DNA of 64,000 bases from Streptomyces sp. NRRL WC-3742 (GTDB lineage Bacteria; Actinomycetota; Actinomycetes; Streptomycetales; Streptomycetaceae): NCBI RefSeq assembly GCF_000720635.1, contig NZ_JOCF01000049.1, forward strand, positions 7,558-71,557, read 5' to 3'. Under the pieces are notes generated by a model. It was given only the letters and a program-made list of their open reading frames with translations, ran no database searches and was not told the DNA's origin. A program made the translations under genes and the position numbers. Positions 20,307-29,853 of the stretch are shown piece by piece; the stretch's first letter is position 1; each line of letters begins with the position of its first letter.

Positions 20307-22418
20307 GTGAGTGCCGAAACGACCGTGCCGTCCGCGCTGCTGGCCGGCGACGACGGTTCCAACTACAGCGCTCGGCACCTGCTCGTCCTTGAGGGCCTGG
20401 AAGCCGTCCGCAAGCGACCCGGCATGTACATCGGCTCGACCGACAGTCGCGGCCTGATGCACTGCCTCTGGGAGATCATCGACAACTCCGTCGACGAGGC
20501 GCTGGGCGGCTACTGCGACCGCATCGAGGTCCTGCTGCACGCCGACTCCTCGGTGGAGGTCCGCGACAACGGGCGCGGCATCCCCGTGGACGTCGAGCCC
20601 AAGACCGGGCTGTCCGGCGTCGAGGTCGTCATGACCAAGCTGCACGCGGGCGGAAAGTTCGGCGGCGGCTCCTACGCGGCCTCCGGCGGTCTGCACGGTG
20701 TGGGCGCCTCCGTGGTCAACGCCCTCTCCGCCCGCCTGGACATCGAGGTCGACCGCGGCGGGCACACCCACGCGATCAGCTTCCGCCGGGGCACCCCCGG
20801 TCGGTACGCCGAAACCGGCCCGGACGCGGCCTTCGAGCCCGCCAACGGCCTCGCCAAGGTCCGCAAGGTGCCCAAGACCCGCACCGGCACCCGCACCCGC
20901 TACTGGGCCGACCGGCAGATCTTCCTCAAGGACGCCAGGCTCTCCGTCGAGACCCTCCACAACCGCGCCCGCCAGACGGCCTTCCTCGTCCCCGGCCTGA
21001 CCATCGTCGTGCGCGACGAACGGCTCACCGAGAGCGAGCAGATCGAGGAGACCGTCTTCCACTACGACGGCGGCATCGCCGAGTTCTGCGAGTTCCTCGC
21101 CCCCGACAAGCCGGTCTGCGACGTGCTGCGGCTGCACGGCGAGGGCACCTTCAAGGAGACCGTGCCCGTCCTGGACGAGCTGGGGCACATGACCCCCACC
21201 GAGGTCACCCGCAACCTCGGGGTGGACATCGCGCTGCGCTGGGGCACCGGCTACGACACCACCCTGCGCTCCTTCGTCAACATCATCGCCACCCCCAAGG
21301 GCGGCACCCACGTCACCGGCTTCGAGCGCTCGCTGGCCAAGACGGTCAACGAGGCGCTGCGTGCGGCCAAGCTGCTGCGCGTCGCCGAGGACGACATCAC
21401 CAAGGACGACGCCACCGAGGGCCTCACCGCCGTCGTGACCGTCCGGCTCGCCGAGCCGCAGTTCGAGGGCCAGACCAAGGAGGTGCTCGGGACCTCGGCG
21501 GCCAACCGGATCGTCGCGGCCGTCGTCGCCAAGGAGCTCAAGGCGTTCCTCACCTCGGCGAAGAAGGACGAGAAGCTCCAGGCGCGGTCCGTCATGGAGA
21601 AGATCGTCGCCGCCGCCCGCACCCGGGTCGCGGCCCGCCAGCACAAGGAGGCCCAGCGCCGCAAGACCGCGCTGGAGACCAGCTCCCTGCCCGCCAAGCT
21701 GGCCGACTGCCGCAGCGACGACGTGGACCGCAGCGAACTGTTCATCGTCGAGGGGGACTCGGCGCTCGGCACCGCCAAGCTCGCCCGCAACTCCGAGTTC
21801 CAGGCGCTGCTGCCGATCCGCGGCAAGATCCTCAACGTGCAGAAGGCGTCCGTGAGCGACATGCTCAAGAACGCCGAGTGCGCCGCGATCATCCAGGTGA
21901 TAGGGGCGGGCTCGGGCCGTACCTTCGACATCGACCAGGCCCGCTACGGCCGCGTCATCTTCATGGCCGACGCCGACGTCGACGGCTCGCACATCCGCAC
22001 CCTGCTGCTCACCCTCTTCCACCGCTACATGCGGCCGATGGTCGAGCAGGGCCGGGTCTTCGCCGCCGTGCCGCCGCTGCACCGCATCGAGCTGACCAGC
22101 CCCAAGCGCGGCCAGGAGAAGTACCACTACACCTACTCGGACGCCGAACTGCGCTCCACCCTGCTGGAGTTCCAGCGCAAGGGCCAGCGCTGGAAGGAGC
22201 CGGTGCAGCGGTACAAGGGTCTGGGCGAGATGGACGCCGACCAGTTGGCCGAGACCACCATGGACCCGCGCTACCGCACCCTGCGCCGGATCAACCTCGG
22301 CGACCTGGAGCAGGCGGAGCGGATCTTCGACCTGCTGATGGGCAACGACGTGGCCCCGCGCAAGGAGTTCATCGTCGACTCGGCGGCCACGCTGGACCGC
22401 TCCCGCATCGACGCCTGA
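20307..22418 (+). CDS. parE: DNA topoisomerase IV subunit B
   Basis: A 703-residue type IIA topoisomerase ATPase subunit. I use the GTG at 20307 (GAGGAGAG about eight bases upstream) rather than a TTG 21 nt earlier. GHKL motifs are intact: EIIDNSVDEALGG, DNGRGIP, GGLHGVGASVVNALS. The C-terminal TOPRIM domain has EGDSALG and ADADVDGSHI, which bind the catalytic metals. Topoisomerase IV decatenates daughter chromosomes; the partner ParC is encoded at 33924-36374. It lacks the insert found in some proteobacterial GyrB. Distinguishing ParE from GyrB rests on genomic position (near hrdB rather than dnaA/recF). Confidence 0.95.
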   Translation: MSAETTVPSALLAGDDGSNYSARHLLVLEGLEAVRKRPGMYIGSTDSRGLMHCLWEIIDNSVDEALGGYCDRIEVLLHADSSVEVRDNGRGIPVDVEPKTGLSGVEVVMTKLHAGGKFGGGSYAASGGLHGVGASVVNALSARLDIEVDRGGHTHAISFRRGTPGRYAETGPDAAFEPANGLAKVRKVPKTRTGTRTRYWADRQIFLKDARLSVETLHNRARQTAFLVPGLTIVVRDERLTESEQIEETVFHYDGGIAEFCEFLAPDKPVCDVLRLHGEGTFKETVPVLDELGHMTPTEVTRNLGVDIALRWGTGYDTTLRSFVNIIATPKGGTHVTGFERSLAKTVNEALRAAKLLRVAEDDITKDDATEGLTAVVTVRLAEPQFEGQTKEVLGTSAANRIVAAVVAKELKAFLTSAKKDEKLQARSVMEKIVAAARTRVAARQHKEAQRRKTALETSSLPAKLADCRSDDVDRSELFIVEGDSALGTAKLARNSEFQALLPIRGKILNVQKASVSDMLKNAECAAIIQVIGAGSGRTFDIDQARYGRVIFMADADVDGSHIRTLLLTLFHRYMRPMVEQGRVFAAVPPLHRIELTSPKRGQEKYHYTYSDAELRSTLLEFQRKGQRWKEPVQRYKGLGEMDADQLAETTMDPRYRTLRRINLGDLEQAERIFDLLMGNDVAPRKEFIVDSAATLDRSRIDA

Positions 22419-22443
22419 GCCGCGCCCGGTCCGCGCGCTCGAG

Positions 22444-22475
22444 GAGGGCCCTCCACCCGTGGGTGGAGGGCCCTC
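22444..22475 (+). terminator. parE terminator hairpin
   Basis: GAGGGCCCTCCACCC (22444-22458) and GGGTGGAGGGCCCTC (22461-22475) form a perfect 15-bp stem separated by 2 nt. Confidence 0.9.
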
Positions 22476-22582
22476 GCGCGTCCGGTTCCACCCGCCGTCC
22501 ACCCCGACGCCGATCAGCCGGGGCCGCCGCTTCCGTAGCGTCGGAGAGGTCGGTAGAAGGCACCTCGGGACGGAGGGTCCCC

Positions 22583-23068
22583 ATGAACACGCTGTTCGAC
22601 GTCGCGGTGGCGCTGGGGGTGGTGGCCCTGGTGGTCGGCCGCCAGATGCGCCCCCAGAAGGTGGACTCGGAGCGCCGGTTCTGGGTCCTGCCGCTGATCC
22701 TCGGCGGGCTCGGACTGCGCGACCCGCAGCTCGTCGACCACGCGCACGCGGCCCTGTCGGTCACCCTGCTCGTCGCCTCCCTGGTCGCGGTGCTCGCCAT
22801 GGGCACGGTCTGGGGCTGGACGGTGCGGATCTGGCGCACGCCCGAGGGGGAGACCTGGGTGCGCGGCACCAAGGCCACCGTGGCCGCCTGGGCGGGGATG
22901 ATCGGCATCCGGATCGGCATCTACGCGGCGGGCAGCGCCCTGGGCGTCCACCAGTCCGGCAGCTCGCTGATGCTCGGCATCGCCGTCCTGCTGCTGGTCC
23001 GCTCGCTCGTGGTGAACTGGAGGGTCCGGACGCTTCCGGTGGCGGAGGCCGAGGCCGTGCTCCACTGA
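22583..23068 (+). CDS. DUF1453-like small membrane protein
   Basis: A 161-residue membrane protein starting at the ATG at 22583 (CGGAGGG upstream). Four hydrophobic segments are visible: residues about 2-20, 33-50, 58-78 and 95-140, the last long enough for two spans. The pattern VGRQMRPQKVDSERRFWVLPLILG after the first span matches actinobacterial DUF1453 proteins. A sensor kinase gene starts 67 bp downstream, so it may share its operon. Function unknown. Confidence 0.8.
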   Translation: MNTLFDVAVALGVVALVVGRQMRPQKVDSERRFWVLPLILGGLGLRDPQLVDHAHAALSVTLLVASLVAVLAMGTVWGWTVRIWRTPEGETWVRGTKATVAAWAGMIGIRIGIYAAGSALGVHQSGSSLMLGIAVLLLVRSLVVNWRVRTLPVAEAEAVLH

Positions 23069-23135
23069 GAAGCGGCTGAGCAGCGAGAACGAACGCCGAG
23101 AACGGAAGCCGGACCCGAACACCGAGGAGGAGCCC

Positions 23136-24311
23136 GTGGCCGGGTGGAACGCGACCCGCTGGCCCTCCCGCGAGGGCCTGGAGCGCGAGGCGGAGAGCCG
23201 GCCGCGGCGCATCCTCACCCTGCTCGGCCGGATCACCATGCTGACCTTCGTCGGCTGGGGCACCTTCTCGAACGGCCGGTACACCGGCTGGGCCGCGGTC
23301 GCCGCGGGGGCGGGGCTGATCGCCGCGGCCGGGCTCTGCGGGGCGTACCTGAAGGCCAGCCGGGAGCAACGCCCCACCGCCACCTACCTGTTGTCGGCTG
23401 CCGTGGTCGGGGCGGCCTGGCTGGCCAACTGGGGGAAGGCGTACACGCTCGCCGACCTGCTGTGGATGGGACTGGCCGTGACGGCGATCGTCCGGCTTCC
23501 GCTCGGGGCGGCGGCGCTCGTCGGGGCGTCCGCGATGGTCTCGTACGCGGCGGCCAGCTGGGCGAACTGGCTCGCCGTCGGCGGCACCCTCCTCGGGATC
23601 ACCCTGCTCGGCTACCTGATGCGGCTGGACATCGAGGCGCGCGGCACCGCCCGGAGGCTGCTCGCCCAGGAGCGCGCCGCCCGGGCCGCCGAGGCGGAGA
23701 GCGCGGCCCTCGCCGAACGGGCCAGGATCGCCCGGGAGATCCACGACGTGCTCGCCCACAGCCTCTCCGCCCAGCTCGTCCACCTCGAGGCCGCCCGGCT
23801 GATGCTGGACGCCGGGACGGACCGCGAGCAGATCCGCGAACGGGTCGTCGCCGCCCGGCGGATGGCGCAGGACGGGCTGGCCGAGACGCGGCAGGCGCTG
23901 TCCGCGCTGCGCGGGGAGTTCACGCCGGTCGGGGAGTTCCTCGTCGAACTGACCGGGCGGGAGCGGGCCGTGCTCACCGTCACCGGCACGCCCCGCCCGC
24001 TGGCCGCCGAGGCGGGCCTGGCCGTGCGGCGCACCGCCCAGGAGGCCGTCACCAACGTCCGCAAGCACGCGGGCGGCGCCCGGTGCACCGTCGAACTGCG
24101 CTACCTGGACGGCTCGGTGGAGCTGGAGGTGCGCAACCCCCGGGCGCCGCGCGGCCAGTCGGCGGAGGAGTCCGCGGCCACGGGCCTGGCCGACAGCGGC
24201 AGCGGGTACGGTCTGCTGGGGATGCGCGAACGCGCGGAACTGCTCGGCGGCACCCTGCTGGCGGGCCCGGAGGACGGAGGGTGGCGCGTGCTGCTGCGGG
24301 TGCCGGCATGA
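23136..24311 (+). CDS. Sensor histidine kinase, NarX/DesK type
   Basis: A 391-residue membrane kinase. Five or so hydrophobic segments fill residues 25-165 (the sensor region has no recognisable extracellular domain). A coiled segment leads to the HisKA_3 dimerisation helix with RIAREIHDVLAHSLSAQ; H203 is the phosphorylated residue. The HATPase domain has AQEAVTNVRKHA and ends with GYGLLGMRERAELLGG. The start GTG at 23136 has GGAGGAG upstream. Its stop overlaps the ATG of the response regulator (ATGA), so the two are co-translated. Confidence 0.92.
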   Translation: MAGWNATRWPSREGLEREAESRPRRILTLLGRITMLTFVGWGTFSNGRYTGWAAVAAGAGLIAAAGLCGAYLKASREQRPTATYLLSAAVVGAAWLANWGKAYTLADLLWMGLAVTAIVRLPLGAAALVGASAMVSYAAASWANWLAVGGTLLGITLLGYLMRLDIEARGTARRLLAQERAARAAEAESAALAERARIAREIHDVLAHSLSAQLVHLEAARLMLDAGTDREQIRERVVAARRMAQDGLAETRQALSALRGEFTPVGEFLVELTGRERAVLTVTGTPRPLAAEAGLAVRRTAQEAVTNVRKHAGGARCTVELRYLDGSVELEVRNPRAPRGQSAEESAATGLADSGSGYGLLGMRERAELLGGTLLAGPEDGGWRVLLRVPA

Positions 24312-25003
24312 GCGGGACGGCGGTCACCAGGGTGCTGGTCGCGGACGACCAGACGGTGGTGCGCGAGGGCATCGTGATGCTGCTGGGGCTGCTGCCCGGT
24401 ATCGAGGTGGTCGGCGCGGCCGCCGACGGGGAGGAGGCCGTCGCCCTGGTGGAGCGGCATCACCCGGACGTGGTGCTGATGGATCTGCGGATGCCGCGGG
24501 TCGACGGGGTCGAGGCCACCCGGCGCATCCGGGCGGCCCATCCTGACATCGAGGTGGTGGTGCTCACCACCTACGCCGACGACGACTCGCTGTTCCCCGC
24601 GCTCCAGGCCGGAGCCCGCGGGTACCTCACCAAGGACGCCGGCGGCGAGGAGATCGCCAAGGCCATCGCGGACGTCCGCTCGGGCGCGGCCGGGCTCTCC
24701 CCGCAGGTCCAACTCCGTTTGCTGGAACGGCTTTCCGCTCCCAAGGTCGCGCCGTCGCCGCCCGTCGTACGGCCCGCCGCCGCGCCCGGGGAACTGCCGG
24801 ACGGGCTCACCGCCCGGGAGGCCGAGGTGCTGGCGCTGATCGCCCAGGGGCTCTCCAACACCGAGATCGCCCAACGCCTGTTCGTCAGCCCGGCGACGGT
24901 GAAGACCCACATCAACAACCTGTTCGCCAAGACCGGCGTCCGGGACCGCGCGCAGGCCGTCGCGTACGCCTTTCGGCACGGAATCACCGGTACGCAGCAG
25001 TAG
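24308..25003 (+). CDS. NarL/LuxR-type response regulator
   Basis: A 231-residue regulator. The receiver domain has the acidic pair DD (residues 13-14), phosphoacceptor D59 in VLMDLRMP, and the conserved Lys in LTKDAG. A Pro/Ala linker joins it to a LuxR helix-turn-helix with LTAREAEVLALIAQGLSNTEIAQRLFVSPATVKTHI. It overlaps the kinase gene by 4 nt and is its partner. Targets are unknown; a DUF485-symporter pair follows 125 bp later on the same strand and could be one. Confidence 0.93.
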   Translation: MSGTAVTRVLVADDQTVVREGIVMLLGLLPGIEVVGAAADGEEAVALVERHHPDVVLMDLRMPRVDGVEATRRIRAAHPDIEVVVLTTYADDDSLFPALQAGARGYLTKDAGGEEIAKAIADVRSGAAGLSPQVQLRLLERLSAPKVAPSPPVVRPAAAPGELPDGLTAREAEVLALIAQGLSNTEIAQRLFVSPATVKTHINNLFAKTGVRDRAQAVAYAFRHGITGTQQ

Positions 25004-25128
25004 TGCGATGAGTGTCTGTCGGATCATCGATCACCTCATCGAGTGAACGTATCTGCGATGGTCAGGAGGGCCTTCCGGCGGCCCCCATCATGGGTCGGGT
25101 CAGAAAGCCCGCCGGTCCAGGAGCAGTT

Positions 25129-25740
25129 GTGCCACAGCAGCAGACGAGCAGTCCCGGGCAGGGACAGCGATTCGACTGGTGGGCCGCTCCGGCCGCCGCC
25201 ACCGCCGCCGAGCCCCCGGCCGTACGCCACCGAACGGCCGTACCGGCGCAGCCCCCGGTGCACCGGCCGGGCGCCGACCGTCCGGGGTACACCGCTCCGG
25301 CTCCCACGGTCGCGCCGGTCGTACCCGCCGCGCCGGTCGCCCGGGCCGTACCGGCGCAGCCCGTCGTGCCGCCGGCTCCGCCCGCTCCGCCCGTACGGCC
25401 CGAGCCGACGCCCGAGCCCGCCGTCGACAGCACCGAGGTCTACCGGGCCGTCCAGGCCAGCGACGCCTTCCAGGCCATCCGGCACAGCTACCGCTCGTTC
25501 GTCTTCCCGGTCACCGGCGTCTTCCTCGGCTGGTACCTGATGTACGTCGCCGCCCAGGCCACCGCCCCCGCCCTGATGCGCACCCAGGTCGCCGGCCCGC
25601 TCAACGTCGCCTGGCTGCTCGGACTGCTCCAGTTCGCCAGCACCTTCGTGCTCACCTGGCTCTACGCCCGCAACGCCCGCACCAAGCGCGACCGCGCCGC
25701 CCTGGGCCTGCGCTGGGACACCCAGGACCAGCTGCGATGA
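25129..25740 (+). CDS. DUF485 membrane protein
   Basis: About 203 residues from the GTG at 25129 (AGGAG five bases upstream). The first 110 residues are a Pro/Ala/Val-rich disordered region, unusually long for this family. The C-terminal 90 residues are the DUF485 domain: AIRHSYRSFVFPVTGVFLGWYLMYVAAQ (first membrane span) and AWLLGLLQFASTFVLTWLYARNA (second). DUF485 proteins are habitually encoded immediately before acetate/solute symporters and are thought to assist them; here the stop overlaps the symporter start by 4 nt. Confidence 0.9.
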   Translation: MPQQQTSSPGQGQRFDWWAAPAAATAAEPPAVRHRTAVPAQPPVHRPGADRPGYTAPAPTVAPVVPAAPVARAVPAQPVVPPAPPAPPVRPEPTPEPAVDSTEVYRAVQASDAFQAIRHSYRSFVFPVTGVFLGWYLMYVAAQATAPALMRTQVAGPLNVAWLLGLLQFASTFVLTWLYARNARTKRDRAALGLRWDTQDQLR

Positions 25741-27431
25741 CGACGACCGCCACCCCGCCGCCCGTCGCCCCCGCAGGCGACCACCACGCCCTCGCGATCG
25801 TCCTGTTCGCCGTCATCGTCCTCGTCACCCTCGGCATCACCCTCTGGGTCGGCCGCCGGGGCAACGCCGCCGAGGACTTCTACGCCGGCGGCCGCGACTT
25901 CACCCCGCTGCAGAACGGGTTCGCGCTCTCCGGCGACTACCTCTCCGCCGCCTCCTTCCTCGGCGTCGCCGGGCTCATCGCCCTGTACGGCTACGACGGC
26001 GTGCTCTACAGCATCGGCTTCCTCGTCGCCTGGCTGGTCGTGCTGATGCTCGTCGCCGAACTCGTCCGCAACGCCGGGCGCTACACCCTCGCCGACGTCC
26101 TCGCGCTGCGCCTCCGCCGCCGCAAGGTCCGCGCCGCGGCCGGCGGCGCCAGCGTCGTCGTCACCCTGCTCTACCTCGTCGCCCAGATGGTCGGCGCCGG
26201 CTCGCTCGTCGCCCTGCTGCTCGGCACCAACAGCGCGCAGGCCCGCACCTGGGCCATCATCGCCGTCGGCGGCCTGATGATCGTCTACGTCACGGTCGGC
26301 GGCATGCGCGCCACCACCTGGATCCAGATCGTCAAGGCGTTCCTGCTCATCGCCGGCTCGGTGCTGCTCACCGTCCTGCTGGTGATCCGCTTCCACGGCG
26401 ACCTCGGCGAACTGATGCGCCAGGCCGCCCAGCACAGCGGCGCCGGCCACCGCTACCTCGAACCCGGCCTCAAGTACGGCGCGACCTTCACCAGCCGCCT
26501 CGACTTCGTCAGCCTCGGCCTCGCCCTGGTGCTCGGCACCGCGGGCCTGCCGCACATCCTCTCCCGCTTCTACACCGTGCCCACCGCCCGGGCCGCCCGG
26601 CGCTCCACGATGTGGGCGATCGGCCTGGTCGGCGCCTTCTACCTGATGGCCATCGCCCTGGGCCTTGGCGCCACCGCGCTCGTCGGCTCGGCCGAGGTGC
26701 GGCACGCCAACTCGGCCGGGAACACCGCCGTCCCGCTGCTCGCCCTCGTCCTCGGCGGCGGCAACGGCAGCACCGGCGGGGTGGTGCTGTTCGCGCTCAT
26801 CTCGGCGATCGCCTTCGCCACCATCCTCGCGGTGGTCGCCGGGCTCACCCTGGCCTCCTCGGCCGCCTTCGCCCACGACATCTGGGCCGGCGCCTGGCGC
26901 GGGCGGCCCCGCCGTTCCCTGCTGCGCCGGGGCGCGGTGCCCGCCTCCCGGGAGGCTTCGGACGGGAACGCCGTCGAGGTCAGCGAGCGCCAGGAGGTCG
27001 GGGTGGCGAGGATCGCCGCCGTCGGGATCGGCGCGGCCGCGATCGCCATCAGCCTCTTCGCCCAGCAGCTGAACGTGGCGTTCCTGGTCGGCCTGGCCTT
27101 CGCGGTGGCCGCCTCCTCCAACCTGCCAGTGCTGCTGTACAGCCTGTTCTGGTCGCGGTTCACCGTCCGGGGCGCGGTCTGGTCGGTGTACGGCGGGCTG
27201 GTGCCGGCGATCGTGCTGGTGGTCTTCTCGCCGGTCGTCTCCGGGACGAAGGTGGCGCTGGTCCCCGGTGTCGACTTCCACTGGTTCCCGCTGGAGAACC
27301 CGGGCATCGTCTCCATCCCGCTGGGCTTCCTGGCCGGCTGGATCGGGACGATCACCTCGGCGGAGCCCGCCGACGCGGACCGCTTCGCCGAACTGGAGGT
27401 GCGGGCTCTCACCGGTGCGGGCGCGGCCTGA
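25737..27431 (+). CDS. Sodium/solute symporter, acetate-permease type
   Basis: A 564-residue SSS-family transporter with about 13 membrane segments. The N-terminal span is followed by RRGNAAEDFYAGGRDFTPLQNGFALSGDYLSAASFLG, the family's hallmark region around TM2, and GLPHILSRFYTVPTARAARRS is also typical of ActP-type cation/acetate symporters. It is translationally coupled to the DUF485 gene (ATGA). Substrate is most likely acetate or another short monocarboxylate, which I infer from family and the DUF485 partner. It converges with the CitB-type regulator gene. Confidence 0.92.
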   Translation: MTTTATPPPVAPAGDHHALAIVLFAVIVLVTLGITLWVGRRGNAAEDFYAGGRDFTPLQNGFALSGDYLSAASFLGVAGLIALYGYDGVLYSIGFLVAWLVVLMLVAELVRNAGRYTLADVLALRLRRRKVRAAAGGASVVVTLLYLVAQMVGAGSLVALLLGTNSAQARTWAIIAVGGLMIVYVTVGGMRATTWIQIVKAFLLIAGSVLLTVLLVIRFHGDLGELMRQAAQHSGAGHRYLEPGLKYGATFTSRLDFVSLGLALVLGTAGLPHILSRFYTVPTARAARRSTMWAIGLVGAFYLMAIALGLGATALVGSAEVRHANSAGNTAVPLLALVLGGGNGSTGGVVLFALISAIAFATILAVVAGLTLASSAAFAHDIWAGAWRGRPRRSLLRRGAVPASREASDGNAVEVSERQEVGVARIAAVGIGAAAIAISLFAQQLNVAFLVGLAFAVAASSNLPVLLYSLFWSRFTVRGAVWSVYGGLVPAIVLVVFSPVVSGTKVALVPGVDFHWFPLENPGIVSIPLGFLAGWIGTITSAEPADADRFAELEVRALTGAGAA

Positions 27432-27450
27432 GCCGTCGTGCCCGCCCATG

Positions 27451-27482
27451 TCCACATGTCTACGGTCTCCACATGTCTACGG
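27451..27482. repeat. 15-bp direct repeat between convergent genes
   Basis: TCCACATGTCTACGG occurs at 27451-27465 and 27468-27482 (17-bp period). Each copy contains the ACATGT palindrome. The second copy runs through the minus-strand stop codon at 27477-27479. No other terminator hairpin is visible in this 45-bp gap. Confidence 0.8.
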
Positions 27483-28169
27483 CCGTCTCGCCGCCAGGCC
27501 GTAGCGGTGCTCGGGGCGGCCGGTGTCGCCGTAGCGGAGGGTCAGCCGCAGCCGGCTGTCCCGCTCCAGCTGCTTGAGGTAGCGCTGAGCGGTGGAGCGG
27601 CTCAGGCCCGTGGCGTCCGCGACCTCCTGGGCTGACAGCGGCCGGCCCTCGCGGCGCAGCACCCCGAGCACCAGGTCGGTGGTGGGCGCCGAGTGGCCCT
27701 TGGGCAGGGGGCCGGCCGGGGCGGCGGCGCTGCGCAGCGTGGCGAAGAGCCGGTCCACCTCGTCCTGGCCGGCCTCGCGGGCCGGGGTGGCCAGCGCGTG
27801 GCGCAACTGCGCGTACGCGACGAGCTTGTCGCGCAGCCCGGCGAAGGTGAACGGTTTGACCAGGTACTGCAGGGCGCCGTGCTGCATCGCGGCGTGCACG
27901 GTGGAGACGTCCCGGGCGGCGGTCACCATCATCACGTCGCAGGCCACCTGGCGTTCGCGCAGCCGGCGCACCAGGGCGAGGCCCGTCTCGTCGGGGAGGT
28001 GGTGGTCGAGCAGCAGCAGGTCCACCGGGCGGCGCTCCAGGGCGGCCAGGGCCTCACCGGCCGAGTGGGCGGTGCCGGTGACGCGGAAGCCCGGCACCTT
28101 CGCCACATAGGCGGCGTGCACGTCCGCCACCCGGAAGTCGTCGTCCACCACGAGTACGTCGATCATCAC
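27477..28169 (-). CDS. CitB-type response regulator
   Basis: A 230-residue regulator with a receiver domain (acidic VVDDD near residue 10, phosphoacceptor D55 in LLLLDHHLP, Lys in YLVKPFTF) and a C-terminal helix-turn-helix resembling the CitB/DcuR class (PLSAQEVADATGLSRSTAQRYLKQLERDSRL). Start GTG at 28169 overlaps the kinase stop by 4 nt. Such regulators usually control carboxylate uptake or catabolism. Candidate targets are the acetate-type symporter convergent to it and the ABC importer divergent from the kinase. Confidence 0.92.
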   Translation of the reverse strand: MMIDVLVVDDDFRVADVHAAYVAKVPGFRVTGTAHSAGEALAALERRPVDLLLLDHHLPDETGLALVRRLRERQVACDVMMVTAARDVSTVHAAMQHGALQYLVKPFTFAGLRDKLVAYAQLRHALATPAREAGQDEVDRLFATLRSAAAPAGPLPKGHSAPTTDLVLGVLRREGRPLSAQEVADATGLSRSTAQRYLKQLERDSRLRLTLRYGDTGRPEHRYGLAARRP

Positions 28170-29758
28170 GCCTCCACGGGCAGGGGGGTGAGCAGGGCCT
28201 CGGGCAGTTCGACGGTGAACCGGGCGCCGCCGAGCGGGCCCGCGTCCAGCACGATCCGGCCGCCGGTGCGCTCGACCAGGCGGCGCACCATCGCCAGGCC
28301 CAGCCCGCGCGGGCGGTGCGCGGGCGCGTCCTTGCTGGTCCAGCCCTCCTCGAAGACCAGCTCGCGCAGGTCCTCCGGTACTCCGGGGCCGCTGTCGGCG
28401 ACCTGGAGCAGCAGGGTGGAGCCGGCCGCCGCGAGGCTGACCTCCACCCGGCCGCCGCCGGCCGGCATGGCGTCCACCGCGTTGTCGACCAGGTTGCCCA
28501 GCACCGTCACCAGCGTCCGGGCGTCCACCACGGCGTCGGGCAGGTGCGCGGCCGGGGTGAGCACCAGACGCACCCCGCGCTCGGCCGCGACGGCGGTCTT
28601 GCCCGCCAGCAGCGCCGCCACGTGCGGGTCCTGCACCTGCTCGGCGATCCGGGCGGCGACCACGGCGTGCGAGCCGGACTGCTCGGAGATGAACGCCACC
28701 GCCTGGTCGTGGCGGCCGAGCTCCAGCAGGCCCAGCAGGGTGTGCATCCGGTTGGCGTGCTCGTGGTCCTGGGCGCGCAGCGCCTCGGTGAGGCTGCGGG
28801 TGGTGTCCAGTTCGCGCACCAGCGACTCCAGTTCGGTGCGGTCGCGCAGGGTCACCACGGCTCCGCCCTCGGCGGTGGCCGTCCGGTTGACCACCAGCAC
28901 CCGGTCGTCGCGGACGGCCGGCAGGTCGGTGCCGGTGATGCGGCCGGTCAGCACGTCGGCCAGGCGGCCGGGCGGCAGGACGGCGCCGATCGGGGCGCCG
29001 GTGCAGTCCTCCGGCAGGCCGAGCAGCCGAAGGGCCTCGTCGTTGGCGAGGCGGATGCGGCCGTGCTCGTCCAGGCCCACCATGCCCTCGCGGATGCCGT
29101 GCAGCATCGCCTCGCGCTCGATCAGCATCGCCGAGATGTCGGCCAGCGCGATGTTGTGGGTGCGGCGCTTGAGGCGGCGGGCCAGGGCGAGGGTGGCGAC
29201 CGTACCGGCGGCCAGGCCCGCGCCCGCGCAGAGCAGGATGCCGGTGAGCATCTTGAGCAGCCGGCGGCGGATCGAGTCGTCGCTGATGCCGACCGACACC
29301 TCGCCGACGATCCGGCCGTCCGCGGTGCGCAGCGGCACCTTGCCGCGCGCCGTACGTCCGAGGGTGCCCTCCTGGATCGCGGTCACGCTGCGGCCGCTGA
29401 GGGCGGGCTCGGGGTCGGTGCTGACCCGGTGGCCTATCCGGCCGGGGTCGGTGTGGGAGAGCCGGATGCCGTCCAGGTCGGTGATCACGACGAAGCTGGC
29501 GCCGGTGGCCAGGCGGATCTGCTCGGCGTTGCGCTGCACGGTGGCGGAGTCGCGGGCGTCGGCGGCCCTGGCGATCACCTCGTCGGTGGCGGTGGCCTGG
29601 GCGATGGACAGTGCGCGCTGCATGGCGTCGTGGTCCAGTTCGCTGCTCACGGGGGCCAGGAAGAGGCCGGCGGTGACGGCGGTGACGCCGACGGTGACGA
29701 CGGTCTGGCTGAGCAGGAGCTGGGCGAAGACCCGGCGGGGCCAGCGGGGGAGCTTCAT
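28166..29758 (-). CDS. CitA/DcuS-type sensor histidine kinase
   Basis: A 530-residue kinase. Two membrane spans (about residues 15-35 and 170-192) bracket an extracytoplasmic PAS-like/Cache domain of 130 residues, the architecture of carboxylate sensors. A cytoplasmic PAS domain follows (about 210-310), then the phosphoacceptor region AQDHEHANRMHTLLGLL, in which H332 aligns with the CitA/DcuS histidine, and a HATPase domain (VLGNLVDNAVDA; GLGLAMVRRLVERTGG). The ligand is not certain; family members bind citrate, malate or other C4 acids. A good promoter lies 70 bp upstream. Confidence 0.93.
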   Translation of the reverse strand: MKLPRWPRRVFAQLLLSQTVVTVGVTAVTAGLFLAPVSSELDHDAMQRALSIAQATATDEVIARAADARDSATVQRNAEQIRLATGASFVVITDLDGIRLSHTDPGRIGHRVSTDPEPALSGRSVTAIQEGTLGRTARGKVPLRTADGRIVGEVSVGISDDSIRRRLLKMLTGILLCAGAGLAAGTVATLALARRLKRRTHNIALADISAMLIEREAMLHGIREGMVGLDEHGRIRLANDEALRLLGLPEDCTGAPIGAVLPPGRLADVLTGRITGTDLPAVRDDRVLVVNRTATAEGGAVVTLRDRTELESLVRELDTTRSLTEALRAQDHEHANRMHTLLGLLELGRHDQAVAFISEQSGSHAVVAARIAEQVQDPHVAALLAGKTAVAAERGVRLVLTPAAHLPDAVVDARTLVTVLGNLVDNAVDAMPAGGGRVEVSLAAAGSTLLLQVADSGPGVPEDLRELVFEEGWTSKDAPAHRPRGLGLAMVRRLVERTGGRIVLDAGPLGGARFTVELPEALLTPLPVEA

Positions 29759-29824
29759 CCGGGCCTCCTCTCGGCGGCTCGTGGGGGGTGGTGGGGCCCG
29801 ATGGGTGGGGGTCGGGGTTGGGAC

Positions 29825-29853
29825 ACCCTATGTTTCCGGCGTGTTTCTGTCAG
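29825..29853 (-). promoter_or_regulatory. HrdB-type promoter of the CitA/CitB-type operon
   Basis: On the minus strand CTGACA (29853-29848) is followed by 17 bp and TAGGGT (29830-29825). This matches TTGACA-17-TANNNT at five of six -35 positions and all fixed -10 positions. It would give a leader of about 60 nt before the kinase ATG at 29758. Confidence 0.6.

Noticed and set aside
19805..20362. Minus-strand ORF in the parE upstream region
   Set aside because: No ribosome site, composition like random GC-rich DNA, and it overlaps the expected parE promoter.
25008..25046. 13-codon ORF (12 residues) starting at 25008 after the response regulator
   Set aside because: No ribosome site; its edges coincide with a 7-bp inverted repeat (CGATGAG/CTCATCG), so DNA structure explains it better.
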